Assembly (NCBI RefSeq): GCF_022539315.1
Contig: NC_066315.1
Location: 17,087,649 to 17,151,648 of the forward strand
Direction of reading: 5' to 3'
DNA from: Serinus canaria
Lineage: Eukaryota > Chordata > Aves > Passeriformes > Fringillidae
DNA: 64,000 bases
Below, one piece after another: positions 11,829 through 24,104 of this stretch. The notes beneath the pieces were generated by a model that was not told where the DNA came from, ran no database searches, and was given only the letters and a program-made list of their open reading frames with translations. Positions within the stretch are counted from its first letter, which is position 1; every line of letters starts with the position of its first letter. Position numbers and translations under genes: made by a program.

Positions 11829-14800
11829 TGGGGGGTGTTTTATTTGATGTCTTGGATGTGGAGTTTAAGAGGAGACTGATTGTGTTCCAGACTAGATCAA
11901 CTTTGTCAGTTCTGTGTCTGTAATGGGGACCCAGGGAGACTCACAGAGGTGGCTCTTACTCAGTGGATACTATTTTGGGGAGTCTTTGCAAAGTAAGTTG
12001 ATGATACTGCCCAGTTCCCTCCCTCATCCCTCACACAGCATATGAAAATCGTGGCTCCTCTTGGTTCCCAGCACAGATCTGGCTGAAATGTGGTGTGAAA
12101 GGTGTTTCTCTCAGTGACCCATTGCAATCTCTACAGCAGGTTTGACAGAAAGCTCCAATTCACCTGCCTGCACTGGGCTCAGCCCCTTCAGCAGGTCATC
12201 ATGCCAAGCCCCCCACATTAGATGTGCTTAAGAGGTGAGAGGAGCCTCTCTGTGCACTGTGATGACAGAGCACACCCCAAGCTGTGGAGTCCTGCTGCCA
12301 TTCAGAAACATTTGGAGTCATTAGTGTATTCCTGAATGAAGACATTGGCACAGAAGAGCTGTCCTTGCACACCTAAGCAGGGTTAAATAGAGTGGTTTAG
12401 TAAGAAAGTGTTTGGAAGGAGGTCAGGTCTCATCTGTGTGTAGTGGCTGTGGTGTCTGTTTCTTGAGTCAGTGGGGTCATTGGGGGAACATGGAATCATG
12501 GTGCTCGACCACGGTGCATTACTGATGCAAATAGTTTACTACACTGATGGTTGCTATGGACTGCAGCTATAATGCAGGGCAAACCACAGCATTCATGCAC
12601 ACAGAAATGCATGGATATTCATTTCTCAAAGAAAGAATGTTACTTTGTTGAGTGGTGTAGAAGATTGGCTTCAACAGCAAGCAGACCAGCTATGTATCTT
12701 GGGCGGTGCGATCACACTGCATATATCACACTTGTGCTGTGGCATACAAGTTTCTGAGGAAGAGAAAGAACTGAAATGGCTAAGTAGATGTGCTGATTTA
12801 CCTCAGTGATAAGTGACATTTCAGGGGCAGAACAAAGGGGTGGTTGGATCTCTGAGTGGGTTGGAGTATGATGTACATTTTTTACCCTCACCATTGATAC
12901 AGTGAATCTCAGCTGCTCCTCATAACTTCGCAGTAACTGTCCAGCTTTCTGCACTTGTTTGTGCATGGAGCATCTTTAAAGCCTCACCTCAGATTAAGAA
13001 TGACCTGCCACAACATCAGCATTATAATCCATACACCTAATGGATATCCATTTTCACTATCATACAGATAGATTTTCAACTGTGGCGAATTATAGACCCC
13101 AAATTCATCATACCCACATGTAATGGTTTCCAGTGCTGGAATAATACTGTACTACCTAACACTTTATACCTATGATTAATAGCCTTAATATTCATCTCAC
13201 CATACACATACACTTTACTTGATACTGATAGTATGCTGACTCCCTTAATTTCAGTAATTTAGACTGTTATTCCAATGTTTAAAAACTATATCAATTTCAA
13301 GTGAAATTGCAATCCATATATTATTTAAATAATTTTAAGCTTCCAGTCACTTTACATGACATCATTTCAATTACATCCTTGATCAATACAGAGAGCATTT
13401 AGTCATAAAAGAGAATGAGTTAGTCAGATGTACAGAGTTTTCAAGGTCACTGCATTGTTAATAAAACTTGTTAAATGACACAGGCATTAGTCATAAAGCT
13501 GAGTAAATGTAATGATTAAGCCACTCACAGCTCCTCACCATTCTGTTATATCCTGTTTTCTAAAGAGAGAATTTTTACTGTGGGGCCTAATTTAAACCTA
13601 CTTAAGTCAGTAGAGAAACTGCCTGTGGCTTTGCTGGGCTTCTATCAGACTGCCACTAAATAACCAGAAGCACATTCATGAAAGGAGCAGACAACAGGCT
13701 GGTAACTCAGGCAGACTCCTACACATCAGCTCCTGGCACAGTCTTTAGCTGTAACATTCATCTCAGCAAGACAGATGGAGCTTGACCAAGCTCTAGGTGG
13801 AACTGTAATTACATTTTATTCCTTCAGATAACTCTTACTGCAGAAAGCACAACATTTTCCCTGCTGCAGAAAGACAGAAATAATTACTGTTTGAACTTGT
13901 TGGGGGACTTGGTGATCGCCCAAGCGTAGGCTGGTGTCCACTCACTGGGCACAAGGGACCAAATGAGAGTATGCATACAACATGCACACCAAACAAAGTG
14001 TGCAATAATCAGAGTGAGCAGTGTCCAAATGGACAGACTTCAGTTTAATGAAGACCCTATTCAGCTCCTGGGAGAGATCACAAAAGACATGGCTCCCTTT
14101 TAATGATAAGAAGTGCATTATTTCTGTGTACATGAGCATTCCATTCTGAATACTATCAAGTACAATGGGTTCTGTTTAAAAGTGAAGGATTTTTTCTGGC
14201 CTGTGTCTAGTCTGCCTTACTCAGACAGTCACCAGTGATGTAAGATCAGGCATTTGAATTATCCTTGCCTGATGAAAAGTTGGGAGGCTGGAAAGAAGTC
14301 TAAGGCATTGGCAGTGCCAATATATACAATACAGGATGAATCACATCCTATGTGGGATCCCACATCTCACCTAGTATGAGACATCTTGGATACCTCTAAA
14401 TCTGAGGTATCATCCTAATCTCCCTCAGAAAATGGATAGATGGCAACTATCCATTTTCTGTAGGCATTGTCTTTAGTGTAAAAGGAATTACACCACTGAA
14501 TGCATGGAATATACTGAGTAAGTCTCCACTGACCATACAAAGGCCCAAAGCAGAATCACCTACGTGTAGGTTTCTACACGGGGAGATTCATTCAAGGCAG
14601 TCCCAAACACCCAAAAGCATCTGCTTGCAAGGCAAGAGAAACATCAAGTTGCCAGTAAACAATCCCACCAAAATGGTCAGAATCCCTCCTTGGCAATGCC
14701 AAACCACAGCAATACACCCCTGAGGAAGAAGAGTCTGCCACTGACACTGAGGGAGTACAAAACCTGCTGCATGCAAGAGAAAATGTCCAGTTAAATGGAC

Positions 14801-16209
14801 AGCTTGCTAACCACAGCCACACTTACATGACACATATAAGAGGGGTCTACTGCAAAGTAAATTCACTGCAAAGTAGCAGGAAACAGGCAGTTTCATCCAG
14901 AAAGCTGATCTGGATAGGAGCAGCAAGGCAGAGAAGTCTGGCATTACACAGAGCTGGGAACAGCAGAGTGTATGAACAGTATCATCAGAACATCACACAG
15001 CAGAGGGACAACAGCAGCAAGGTCAAAGGACTCCTCCTCCTGGTAGTAATAGGAACAAAGGAGCATTCAATACTAAATCCAAGACACTCAAAGGATGTAT
15101 CTGGAAGGTACAGCTGAACAGCAACAGAGACTGTGTCCTTCAGCATGGTTAATTTACCAGAACCACAGCCCCTGCTACAGCCAGCTGCCACTGAAACAGC
15201 TTTTTCTAAACAAAGCAAATCCTAATCCAGCATAGTCCAAAGAAAGGAAAATCATGGGTTTGCGAGCTGGACCTGAAAGAAGCAGCAGTCTGTGCACATG
15301 GCTGCATTGCTGTCAGCAAAGCATTTAGAAAAAGGAATTCAATACAAAATCAATACAAAATTCTCTTTAGAATCTGTAGTTTCTGTAAGTAAATAAGTAT
15401 GGAGCCTTCCTACATTATTCTAGAGTTCCTGGTTCATGAATCAGTACAGATACACAAAGAATTTAGTTTCATCAACAGAATTATTTTACCAGTTTAAAAT
15501 TATTTTTATCTCTTTTATATTCTACTTTTCCCTGAAAAATACCCATTATGGATCTTTAACAATATCTTAATAGGCAAATATAGCTGAAAAACTGTGAAAT
15601 ATTTTTTTTTAGTGTCAGTGATGTGTTCATTATACTCACGTGATAGTCATCCCTCTTCCTTTTTTGCTTTTGTCTTTGTCTTCCCATAATCGTAGGCTGC
15701 AAAGACTAAAAAAAGAATAAAATTGACACTTAATTTTGCATGTGCATTTTTTTGTACAGTTCCCAGCACAACCTAAATGTATGCAATGATGCTGTCACTC
15801 CTGCCTGTGCTGCTCAGGAATTCAGAACAGCTGGGGAGGATGAGGCAGAGGGGGTTTGCTCAGGTGGGCAGCAGTGTCTGGAGCAAAACACGTGTCCATT
15901 GGGAGAAGAGAATTCAGAGCAAATGTCAAGGTGAGGGGCGATGAATGTTTGGGATGTCAGAATGGAGCACATGGTTTTTGCTGGTGGTAATTATTTTGAA
16001 GCTGAAAGAATAGAAAAAAATAGGAGGATTTAGCAAAGGCACAAGCACAGATCTGGTGGAAAAGGCAGTGGAAAACCATAACACAAAGTTTCTGTGTCTG
16101 ATGGAGAAGTTGAGAATAAAAGACAAGGAATCATGGGGAAGAGATGGGGTAAATAAGATTTTTGAGAACACCTAAATTCTTAGGGCTTTTAACTGTCTGT
16201 TGCTTTCAG
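11829..16209. other. Intergenic DNA, no gene recognised
   Basis: About 4.4 kb between the CR1 fragment and the LTR. It contains only short unsupported reading frames. No exon, RNA gene or repeat family could be identified. Confidence 0.5.
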
Positions 16210-16880
16210 TGTCCTACCACCCTAGGGTGACATTACGATGCTTGTATCCCCATTCTTGTGTTCTGTTTGTGCTGGATGTTATGTTCTGTGCCTTCAAGAC
16301 TGGCTTTGAAGAGCGAATGTTTTGTTTTGGTTTTGCTATCAGCCGCTCCCCCACGGCTGGCAGGACACACAGAGGGGACAGTACATAGTGCTGCTTTTGC
16401 CTTTTGCCCCGCTTTTCACTTTGCTCTTGCTTCTGCTTTGCTCCTGCTTTGCTCTTGCTTTTTGCTTCTGCTCATTAGTTAGTTTAGCTAAGCAGTCTGA
16501 ATTTTTCCTGGACTGTTTTTCCTTTCCCTTTTTTGGACCTACTCAAACCTGCTCCAGACTGGGATTTGGAACACCGAGAGAGAGTTTGCACCTTGTGGCT
16601 GCAGCAGCTGCCCCAGCGCCGGAGGCACTGATAACAGCGACCACCCCAGGAGAGACTTTCTGAATTTGTCATCTTTTTTTAGAGCAGTGAAAGAGTTGTC
16701 TCATCTGGTATTGTTCATTTTGTGTGATGGGGGTGCTGTGCCTGTTAAATAAACAGCTTCTTTCCACTTCTCTCCAAGGAATTCTTCCCAAACCGGTTGG
16801 GGGGAGGGGCTGTGTGGGTTTGCTTTCTGGAGGGGCCCCATTTTGGAGGTTTTCTCCCAAATTTGCCCTAAACCAGGACA
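16210..16880 (+). mobile_element. Solo LTR of an avian endogenous retrovirus
   Basis: A 671-bp segment is bounded by perfect short inverted ends, TGTCCT at 16210-16215 and AGGACA at 16875-16880, as expected for TG...CA retroviral LTRs. An AATAAA at 16748-16753 lies about 130 bp before the right end. That fits a U3-R-U5 order in plus orientation with a U5 of roughly 100 bp. The presumed U3 holds a pyrimidine-rich (TGCTTT/CTTGC) array at about 16397-16472. No gag, pol or env remnant and no second LTR flanks it, so it is most likely the product of LTR-LTR recombination. The immediate flanks (TTTCAG on the left, CCTACT on the right) do not show a matching target-site duplication. Orientation rests on the poly(A) signal; the exact ERV class is not assigned. 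Confidence 0.75.
16397..16472 (+). repeat. Pyrimidine-rich imperfect repeats inside the LTR U3
   Basis: Irregular reiterations of TGCTTT, GCTCTTGC and CTTTTGCC make this strand almost free of adenine for about 75 bp. Such arrays vary in length between copies of LTR families. They also generate the Leu/Cys/Phe-rich chance frames here. Confidence 0.75.
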
Positions 16881-19800
16881 CCTACTTGGAAGCAACAGGT
16901 TGAGCTGATAAATCCCCCTGAAGGAGAAGAGCTCCAGTCAGGCTGAGCAAGAGCTGGATATCAGGCATGTGAAAGGGGTTACAAAAGAAATATGCAAGCC
17001 CAGGAGACATCTGTGCATCTGAGCCAGTGTTGATACATGAGCTTGTTGTGATCACTCTTTGTAAGAGAAGAGGGGGAGAAAATGCAGCCCTTGAGGAAGA
17101 TCAGTAGAGAACATTAGAAAGGAGGATCAGGAAATGCACCTAAAGCTTTCTTCAAGATCTGACTTACTATGCATGAAAGCTGTCACAGTGACATTAAACA
17201 CAAACAAGCTGGCTGCTTACAACAGATTTGATCTCCACATTGTGCCACAATTTGCTTTTCTTCTGAGCAGAGTCAGCTCCGCTTAACACAGCCCAGCTAT
17301 TTAGTTAAGGATGTAAAGAGGAACAGCCTTTGCTATAATTCGTTTGAGTTTACCTGGCTCCATGGAATTGAACAGAGGTGAAGACCTCCTGAAATTAAAC
17401 AGACGTATAGGACTGTACCAGATGTACCAGAGACACAAATACCCAAGATCCTCCCTGTGACATTTGGATAGTATTTGAAGAAGCAAGGAGTATTTTTTAT
17501 TTGCTCTTCATGTGTACACAGGAATGCTGCAATAGCACCAGCAAGCTGTGCACGTGGGCAGGGGAAATTCTGGAAAACTCCTGCACTGGTGCTAAAACCA
17601 ACAAGTATTCATTTCCCACATCTAAACAACTCAGGAGACTGTATTAATTTTCATATAGGAAAAGGTCAGGTCACTTCAACTTTGAGTTCATCTGGATTTT
17701 ATCTATTTTGCTAAGAAAAAATGCAAATTATTAAAGAGCCAAGAAGAAATTTCGCACAGTGTAAAATGTCTTTCAATAACCAAGCTTCCATAACCTGAAA
17801 GTTGGTAATAACCTGCTTTGTGAATCACTTTTTACTGTCATTCAACACTATATATTCCTTTCTCATGCAGAAGGTGAGGAGCAGTAACATACATGAGTTT
17901 CTTAATGCTATCAAAAGTACCTGAAGACTGTAAGATTTTATCTGCATCCTTTTTCCCATCAGTAGGAAGCAGTCAGGTCTTCCTCACACAAAGAGAGAAA
18001 ATCAAGGCTCAGGGAGCCTGGGAGCCAGAGCAGTACCTATTTAAAAAATGTGCCCCTTAATGGTTTGCCAAATATTACATTGGGAATTTACAGCTAGGCA
18101 GAAAAGTGGATGTGTGTGGCTTTGTCCTGGTTTGGGACAGGGATGAAGTATTCACAAGGATGGCCTTAGTCTGTATGGTAGCATGATTTTTTAAAAATAA
18201 AGTGGAATGTTTGAAGGAGATGAGGATAATAGTGCTGCCATCTGCCCAGGACTTGAGCTGGGGAAAGTGATTAAAGGGAGCTGAAGGGAGCTGAACAGCC
18301 AGGAGAGAAAGCTGAAAAGAGCTTTAGTTTGCAGCACAATGCTTCTGGCCTCTGGCTGAAAAGAGAGCAGAAGCAAGCATAAGCCTCTGCGACATTTCCA
18401 ATGAAAGGACAAACCTTTTGTACTACCTGCAGGGGGACAAAGGGCAGTAAGCACCTGGTGGGACCACCAGCTGGAAAGCAGGGAAGTGAAGAGGCAGTGG
18501 CAGCTCTTGGAATGATGAATGCTTTTTTGTTCCTTCAGAGTTTTGTATCAGGTGGATTGCTGACAGCAGGTTTCTGTTTCCCTGGTATGAATATGAACCA
18601 GATCCTGACTTAACACAGGCCAGCTTATTCACTGGCCTAGTTTGTATGAGCCTGTAGACTCTCCATCCCAGTCGGGCTGAAAAGGTCTTTATGCTATCAA
18701 AAATTTTCTTTCCTGTTTGGCGCTAATAACTCATTCCTGGTAATGCAAAATTAATTCTGGATATTGTCAATGCATGATCCTGTATGTTGTTACCAGCAGC
18801 TTCCCATGCCAAGAGTCCACCTGGCTTCCCACCAGCTTGTTTCTCCAAGGGGTTGTACAAGGGAATGGACTCTACTGCTGAATTTGCAGATTTGTTATTG
18901 CTGTTTGTAAAGATTCGGCACGGCATCAAAAGCAATAATCCAGTCTGTCAGACTGCAGTTTTCAAAGAGGTTATTGAATCCAGAGAGAACTGGAGACTAA
19001 ATTCCTTCTCTGGTGGCTTTGAAAATCAGTAATTTCTGTGCTAAGAATTGACTTTTAGTTTACCTCTCATTCAGTAACTGATAATCTCTTTGTCCCCTTT
19101 GGGTCATATTAAGTTACAGTAGAAAATCTGTTTTCCATGTGAGGAGACAACAAATGAGCAAAGAAAAGTGGGAGCTCTGCCTAAGCAGCTCCTAAAATGC
19201 GCTGCAGTGTTTGTTTTATGTAAATGTATTTCCTTTTATAACCTACCTGCTTGGCACTCCAAACATGCACACACTTTTGAAGAAACAATATCCAAATAAT
19301 TTACTTCCAGAAAAAGGCAATTTTCTGTAAGGTAAAAACAGGAACAGCATAAAATGGTGCATAAAGCCCAAAAATCATAAGCAGGCATGGAACTTTAATA
19401 TATATATGTGGTTTCTGCATCCTTTGTTGAAATCCATCCCCACTGGGTAATTTTTATCCTTAGTAAAAATAGAGTTTGGGGTAAGAACTACAAGATGCAG
19501 ACTTGTTTCAGCTGAAATCACAAGTATTTTAAAGAGATGGAATGTACAGAGCAGTATTTGATCAATCAGAAATATGCAAGTTTTCTCTAACCTCCTTAAT
19601 ACTGTAATAATTGGTTCCGAATGTGAAAGCAATAAATAAAATTCTCATTGTTTTGTTCTGCTTTCTTCCCAAGAGGCCAAGGTTTTCAAATTTTCACACT
19701 CAGATTTTTATCAAAATAAAGATTATGCAGTTTTATCTCATCAATTTTTGATTGTTATCTGCCTGCCCATTATTTTGAATTACAGTGTTGTTCCCAAGGA

Positions 19801-22800
19801 ATTAAGACTACTATCTACATTTACAAGGCAATGAATAGAACACCAAAGCAAGTTGTTTAGTAAGTAGTTTAGCTTGTGTGTAAAAATTATTGTCATCTAT
19901 GAATGGGATGGCAAATCCAAGAAACCCAATCCCTATCTAGACAATGATTGTCTGTAATGCCTTTGCAATTCTAGTTGCAATGTAGACAACAAGAAGTTGC
20001 ATGGAAAGTTCATGCAATGCACAATTTCAATCTACAGTTCTGAAATCCTAGAAGGAAAACTGCATCTAAATGATACCTACAAAATAAAGAATGTAGCCTA
20101 ATGATACCAATTCTTACTTACTGCAATTTTGTTGGTCATGAAAACAGAACAAACAATTAATCAGAATAAAAGTCACGAAATCTGTATTTCAAAATATTTA
20201 ACTATTTCTGAAGGAAAATTCCATGAATTGTGAAACTATTCTGACTTCAAACACAAAAAATTTTGTGGGGATAATGCTGGCCTTGCAATGGAGCCACTAA
20301 GATACAAATCAAGTTTATTAGCAAGTTCCTGTAAAAGAATAAAAAAATCATCACAGTGATAAAAAAAAACCTGCTATAAACAAAGTGAAACCTAAATGTT
20401 GTGAACAAAAAACATTAAAGTGAATATAAACATAAAATACATTGCATACAGAGTAGCACTAGCCAATTTTGCTGGCTTACACAAATGCTGTGCATTTGGC
20501 AAGGGTGTCATAAAACATGATGTGTGAACAGAGCTGGACAGGTGGCTTCTCTAGGGCTGCTGTGGTTTTCCTTTGATGATGTCTCCAAGATGACTGCTTT
20601 GGAACCACACAGTTCTTACCCCCCTGCAGCTTAAAAAAACTTTCATGACAAAGACATCATTATATGATACTATTTTTAGCACTGAAGTATGTCAAACCAG
20701 CCTGGTTTTTATCTGTAGTACTGCAGCCAGTCTAAACTCCCTGCTAACATCATCTGTCGAGCAGTGTTGGAACTGAGTCAGGCAGCCTCCTGACTCTGCC
20801 CCTCTTTGGCAACCCTGCAGTGTCCAAACCCACCTCATGGGCACTGCTCTTGTCACCTCTGCAGAGCTCCAGGGGAAAAGGCTCTGCAGGCAGTGCTGGC
20901 TGTTTGCCCAGCAGATCAGCCAACACCAGGTTTTAGAGTCTACTCCACGGTTCAGCATCCTTAAAAAAGGGCACAGCAGGTGAACTGGAAGCAGGAGAAC
21001 AAGAGGTCACACATGTGGGCATGCCAACCCACGCTGTGGTGGGACCAGAGAGACATCTGCATTTGCTCTTCCTCTGAACTTCTCCCCAACAGCCAAGAAG
21101 CAAAGGCACAGGCAGGCCCTAACTTCACACACATTTTATACCCAGAGATCCAAAAGACACCCAGCAGTTTGCATTTCATTAAAAGGCTCCCATTATGCAG
21201 GCTTAGCAATTTTCTCTTTTAATTGCTTCTAAAAGCAGATACTTGTCTGCTGGAAAACCTTGCCTTCTGCAGATACAAGGCTGCAGGAATGATTCTGTGT
21301 CTTCTATATAAGATAAATCTATATTATACAGAAGATCATAAATGCACATTTCAAAAAAATATATGGCTATTTTGGGTACAATGTAATGTTTTTTCATGCT
21401 TTGACACAATGCAAAATTCAACTTAATTCATATATTTCATTCAGAAATCTAAAATCCACTAATTTTGTGGTAAAATGTCCAGGGTTCAATTTGTTTGTAC
21501 ACTTTCAGTGACTAAAAGAGCTAACTCAGAAATAAATGGAACATAAAAAAAGGAAAAATCATCTGCATAAATGGAGAGAAAATGTTTAATCTTCCAGGAG
21601 TTAAAAGAACCAGGAGATTTAATATTGCAACATGATGACAGCCTGCCAACCCAGTGAAATAATCAGTATCTTTTACTAAATTTCAAGCATTGCTACAGCT
21701 AATTTCCAAGTTGATGAAAAAGCTCCTACAGAATTGGAAAAAGTTGGCATCAGCCTGTCAGAAATCCTGTTTTATTGTAAAAAAGCAGATTCAGTTTGAA
21801 ATAACTTCTCTGCAGACAGGCAGAGACCCTGAAACCCTGTAACCCTGAATCAAATCAACTGCCTTTTTGAAGAATTGCATTCACAAAACCCCCCAAAATT
21901 TAGAATTTCTTTAATGGTTCCTTCAGAATCCAATCCAGCACGGAGATTAAAAAAAAAAACAAACCCTCTCAATTTGTTAGGGAAAAACATTACAATTTTA
22001 TAGGGCTTCTTTCAGCTGTGCACCAGCTCAAGTACTCACTAAACACAGGCAGGAAAACTTCTTCCCAACCAGCTCTAAACAAAATTATTTTACTGGTCAT
22101 TTTGCTACCATGGTAACTCTGGGCTGCGGGGTCAGAGGAAAAGCCAAATGCCTTTTTATCTCAGCAGCTGGTGTTTGTTAGGAGGGCTTGCCCAGAGGAG
22201 TGCATGGTATAAATGAATGTGTGTCCTGTGCTCTTGGGCAGGAGCTGGAGCTGCCTGGTATCTGCCTACAGGCATTCCAGAGGATGATGGGAAGAGTGAG
22301 TTCTAGTATAGGGAACACTTTGTAGGATGATGGGATCATTCAGGAGCTCTCCAATATCCACCCTGCTGCCCAAAGCTACAAGATCAGGGCTTTATCCCAG
22401 AAAAGCTCAGAGGATGGGAATGGCACAACTTTTGAGTAACTTTCTCCACTGTTTGTCTTCTCATGGTGAAAAAGTTTTCTGAGTATTTGTTCTGAGGCTC
22501 TTGTTCAAGCCTGCATCTCTGTTCCTCCCACCATGCACCACTGTGAAGTGCCCATCTCTCTCCTCCACACCCTGCCCCTGGGGCCAGACTGACAGTGGGA
22601 CTCCCCCACTCCAGCCTCTCATGGCTGTGCAGGTGCAGCCACACTTTCCTTTCATGAAATATAACAGGAGAAGCAAGAGGGTGTGTGAAAATATATCTCT
22701 GGATGATTTCCAAAGCTACAAAACTGTGGAAACAATTTCCTTACTTCTTAAAACCAGTGAAAACTTCAGAAGTGGGGCTCAAAAGGCACCCATCACTTGA

Positions 22801-24039
22801 GAGAGCAAAGCTGACCTAAGTTTGAGCTGAACACCCTGGGGTAGTACAGTGAAAAATCTCCAGGCCTTAATTTTTTGGTACCTGGACTTCCTGCTGTCAA
22901 AGCACTTGTTTATAGTTCATTTAAAGAACATAAATAATTCACTTCCCTTCTTTCCATCTCTTGTTTCCATGACACCTGGAAGCTTGACTCAGACTGTTAC
23001 CCAAAGGGCAGCTTTCCAACCCAGGAGACCCTGGGACAGGTACATGTGAACACATACATATGCCCGGGCAGGAACCTACCTGGACTTGCACATCAATAAT
23101 CAGTCATTAAAAACCACCAGGCTGACATAAGAATGTACAGAGGTTGTGCTGGATGAAATGTTCATGTAGCACCATATTGAGCAGTGGGTGATTAAGGTGA
23201 GAGAACTGGGTGATTATGCAAAGAGAATTATACTACTTATCAGCCATCTAGAGGTTAGGGATTTAAGAATTTTCTATCCACCATGTTCAGGGATCTTGAT
23301 GGATTTGTCTTCCATGACCCCTCCAATGCTTTTTGAACCCATGATATGCGCAGCAATCTATTAAAATGAGCTCCACAATTTATTTATGACATACGAAGAA
23401 GAAAAATTCATTTATTTTAAGCTGCTGCATGATGGCCACCCTGGGTGTTCTATAGTTCCTGCACAACAAAATCCAGCAAATTCCAGACTCCTAATTACCT
23501 TTGAATCATTCACAATTTTTTATAGGTCTCATCCCTCCTTCTGAGTCATCTCTCTCCCAAGGTAAACAAGTTGCACTTACACAGCTGCCATTCTCTGTCT
23601 CTCATCTTTTTTGTTCCCATTCTTTGTATCTTTCCTACACCTGTTAGACACATATTTGAGGTGAGGAATTCAGGCATGTGCACACACAGTACAGATGAGC
23701 TACAGGATTTTACAATGACATAGTAAAATGTGATCTATTTATTTCTCCTTGTTCTCTAACACTGTAGTTACCATTATATTCAAAAGAATATTGAATGGAC
23801 TCTACAATTTTGACCTCAAAATTGAAACCACTGAGAAAACAGAGCTATTTCCCTAACATGACATTCTGAACATAGCACATATCTGGTCTGAGGAAAATAT
23901 AAGGAAAACTCCAGAAAATGATAATGGCATGACCTGCTCATAGAAGCTGTTAAGTTAGTTACTTTACAAGTTTGATGGGAAACCCATTCAGTTTGGATCA
24001 ATAATGACTTCCGAAAATCACAACACAAAACCTGTGGAC
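16881..24039. other. Intergenic DNA downstream of GPR158, no gene recognised
   Basis: About 7.2 kb of mostly AT-rich DNA. Reading frames up to about 110 codons occur near 22384-22800 in a locally G+C-richer patch on both strands. They lack homology I recognise and overlap each other antiparallel, as chance frames do. No transposon or RNA gene was identified. Confidence 0.5.
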
Positions 24040-24104
24040 AGGTTTAATATAAATGTGCTTTATTGCAGAGAAGTTACATTATTTACATGCTGCAACACAT
24101 TACA
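24015..24104 (-). terminator. GPR158: Strong poly(A) site, likely distal 3' end of GPR158
   Basis: On the minus strand a canonical AATAAA occupies 24064-24059. Three TGTA motifs (24104-24101, 24087-24084, 24078-24075) lie 11 to 45 nt upstream, matching CFIm sites. A GT-rich element, GGTTTTGTGTTGTG, follows at about 24035-24020. All three elements of a vertebrate cleavage/polyadenylation site are thus in order, with cleavage expected near 24045-24035. It is the best such site I found downstream of the GPR158 stop. Weaker AATAAA copies, such as 24531-24526, could serve shorter isoforms. Confidence 0.65.

Noticed and set aside
16200..16895. Leu/Cys/Phe-rich and Pro-rich frames in the LTR
   Set aside because: They arise from the U3 pyrimidine array and U5. 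No gag, pol or env similarity is present.
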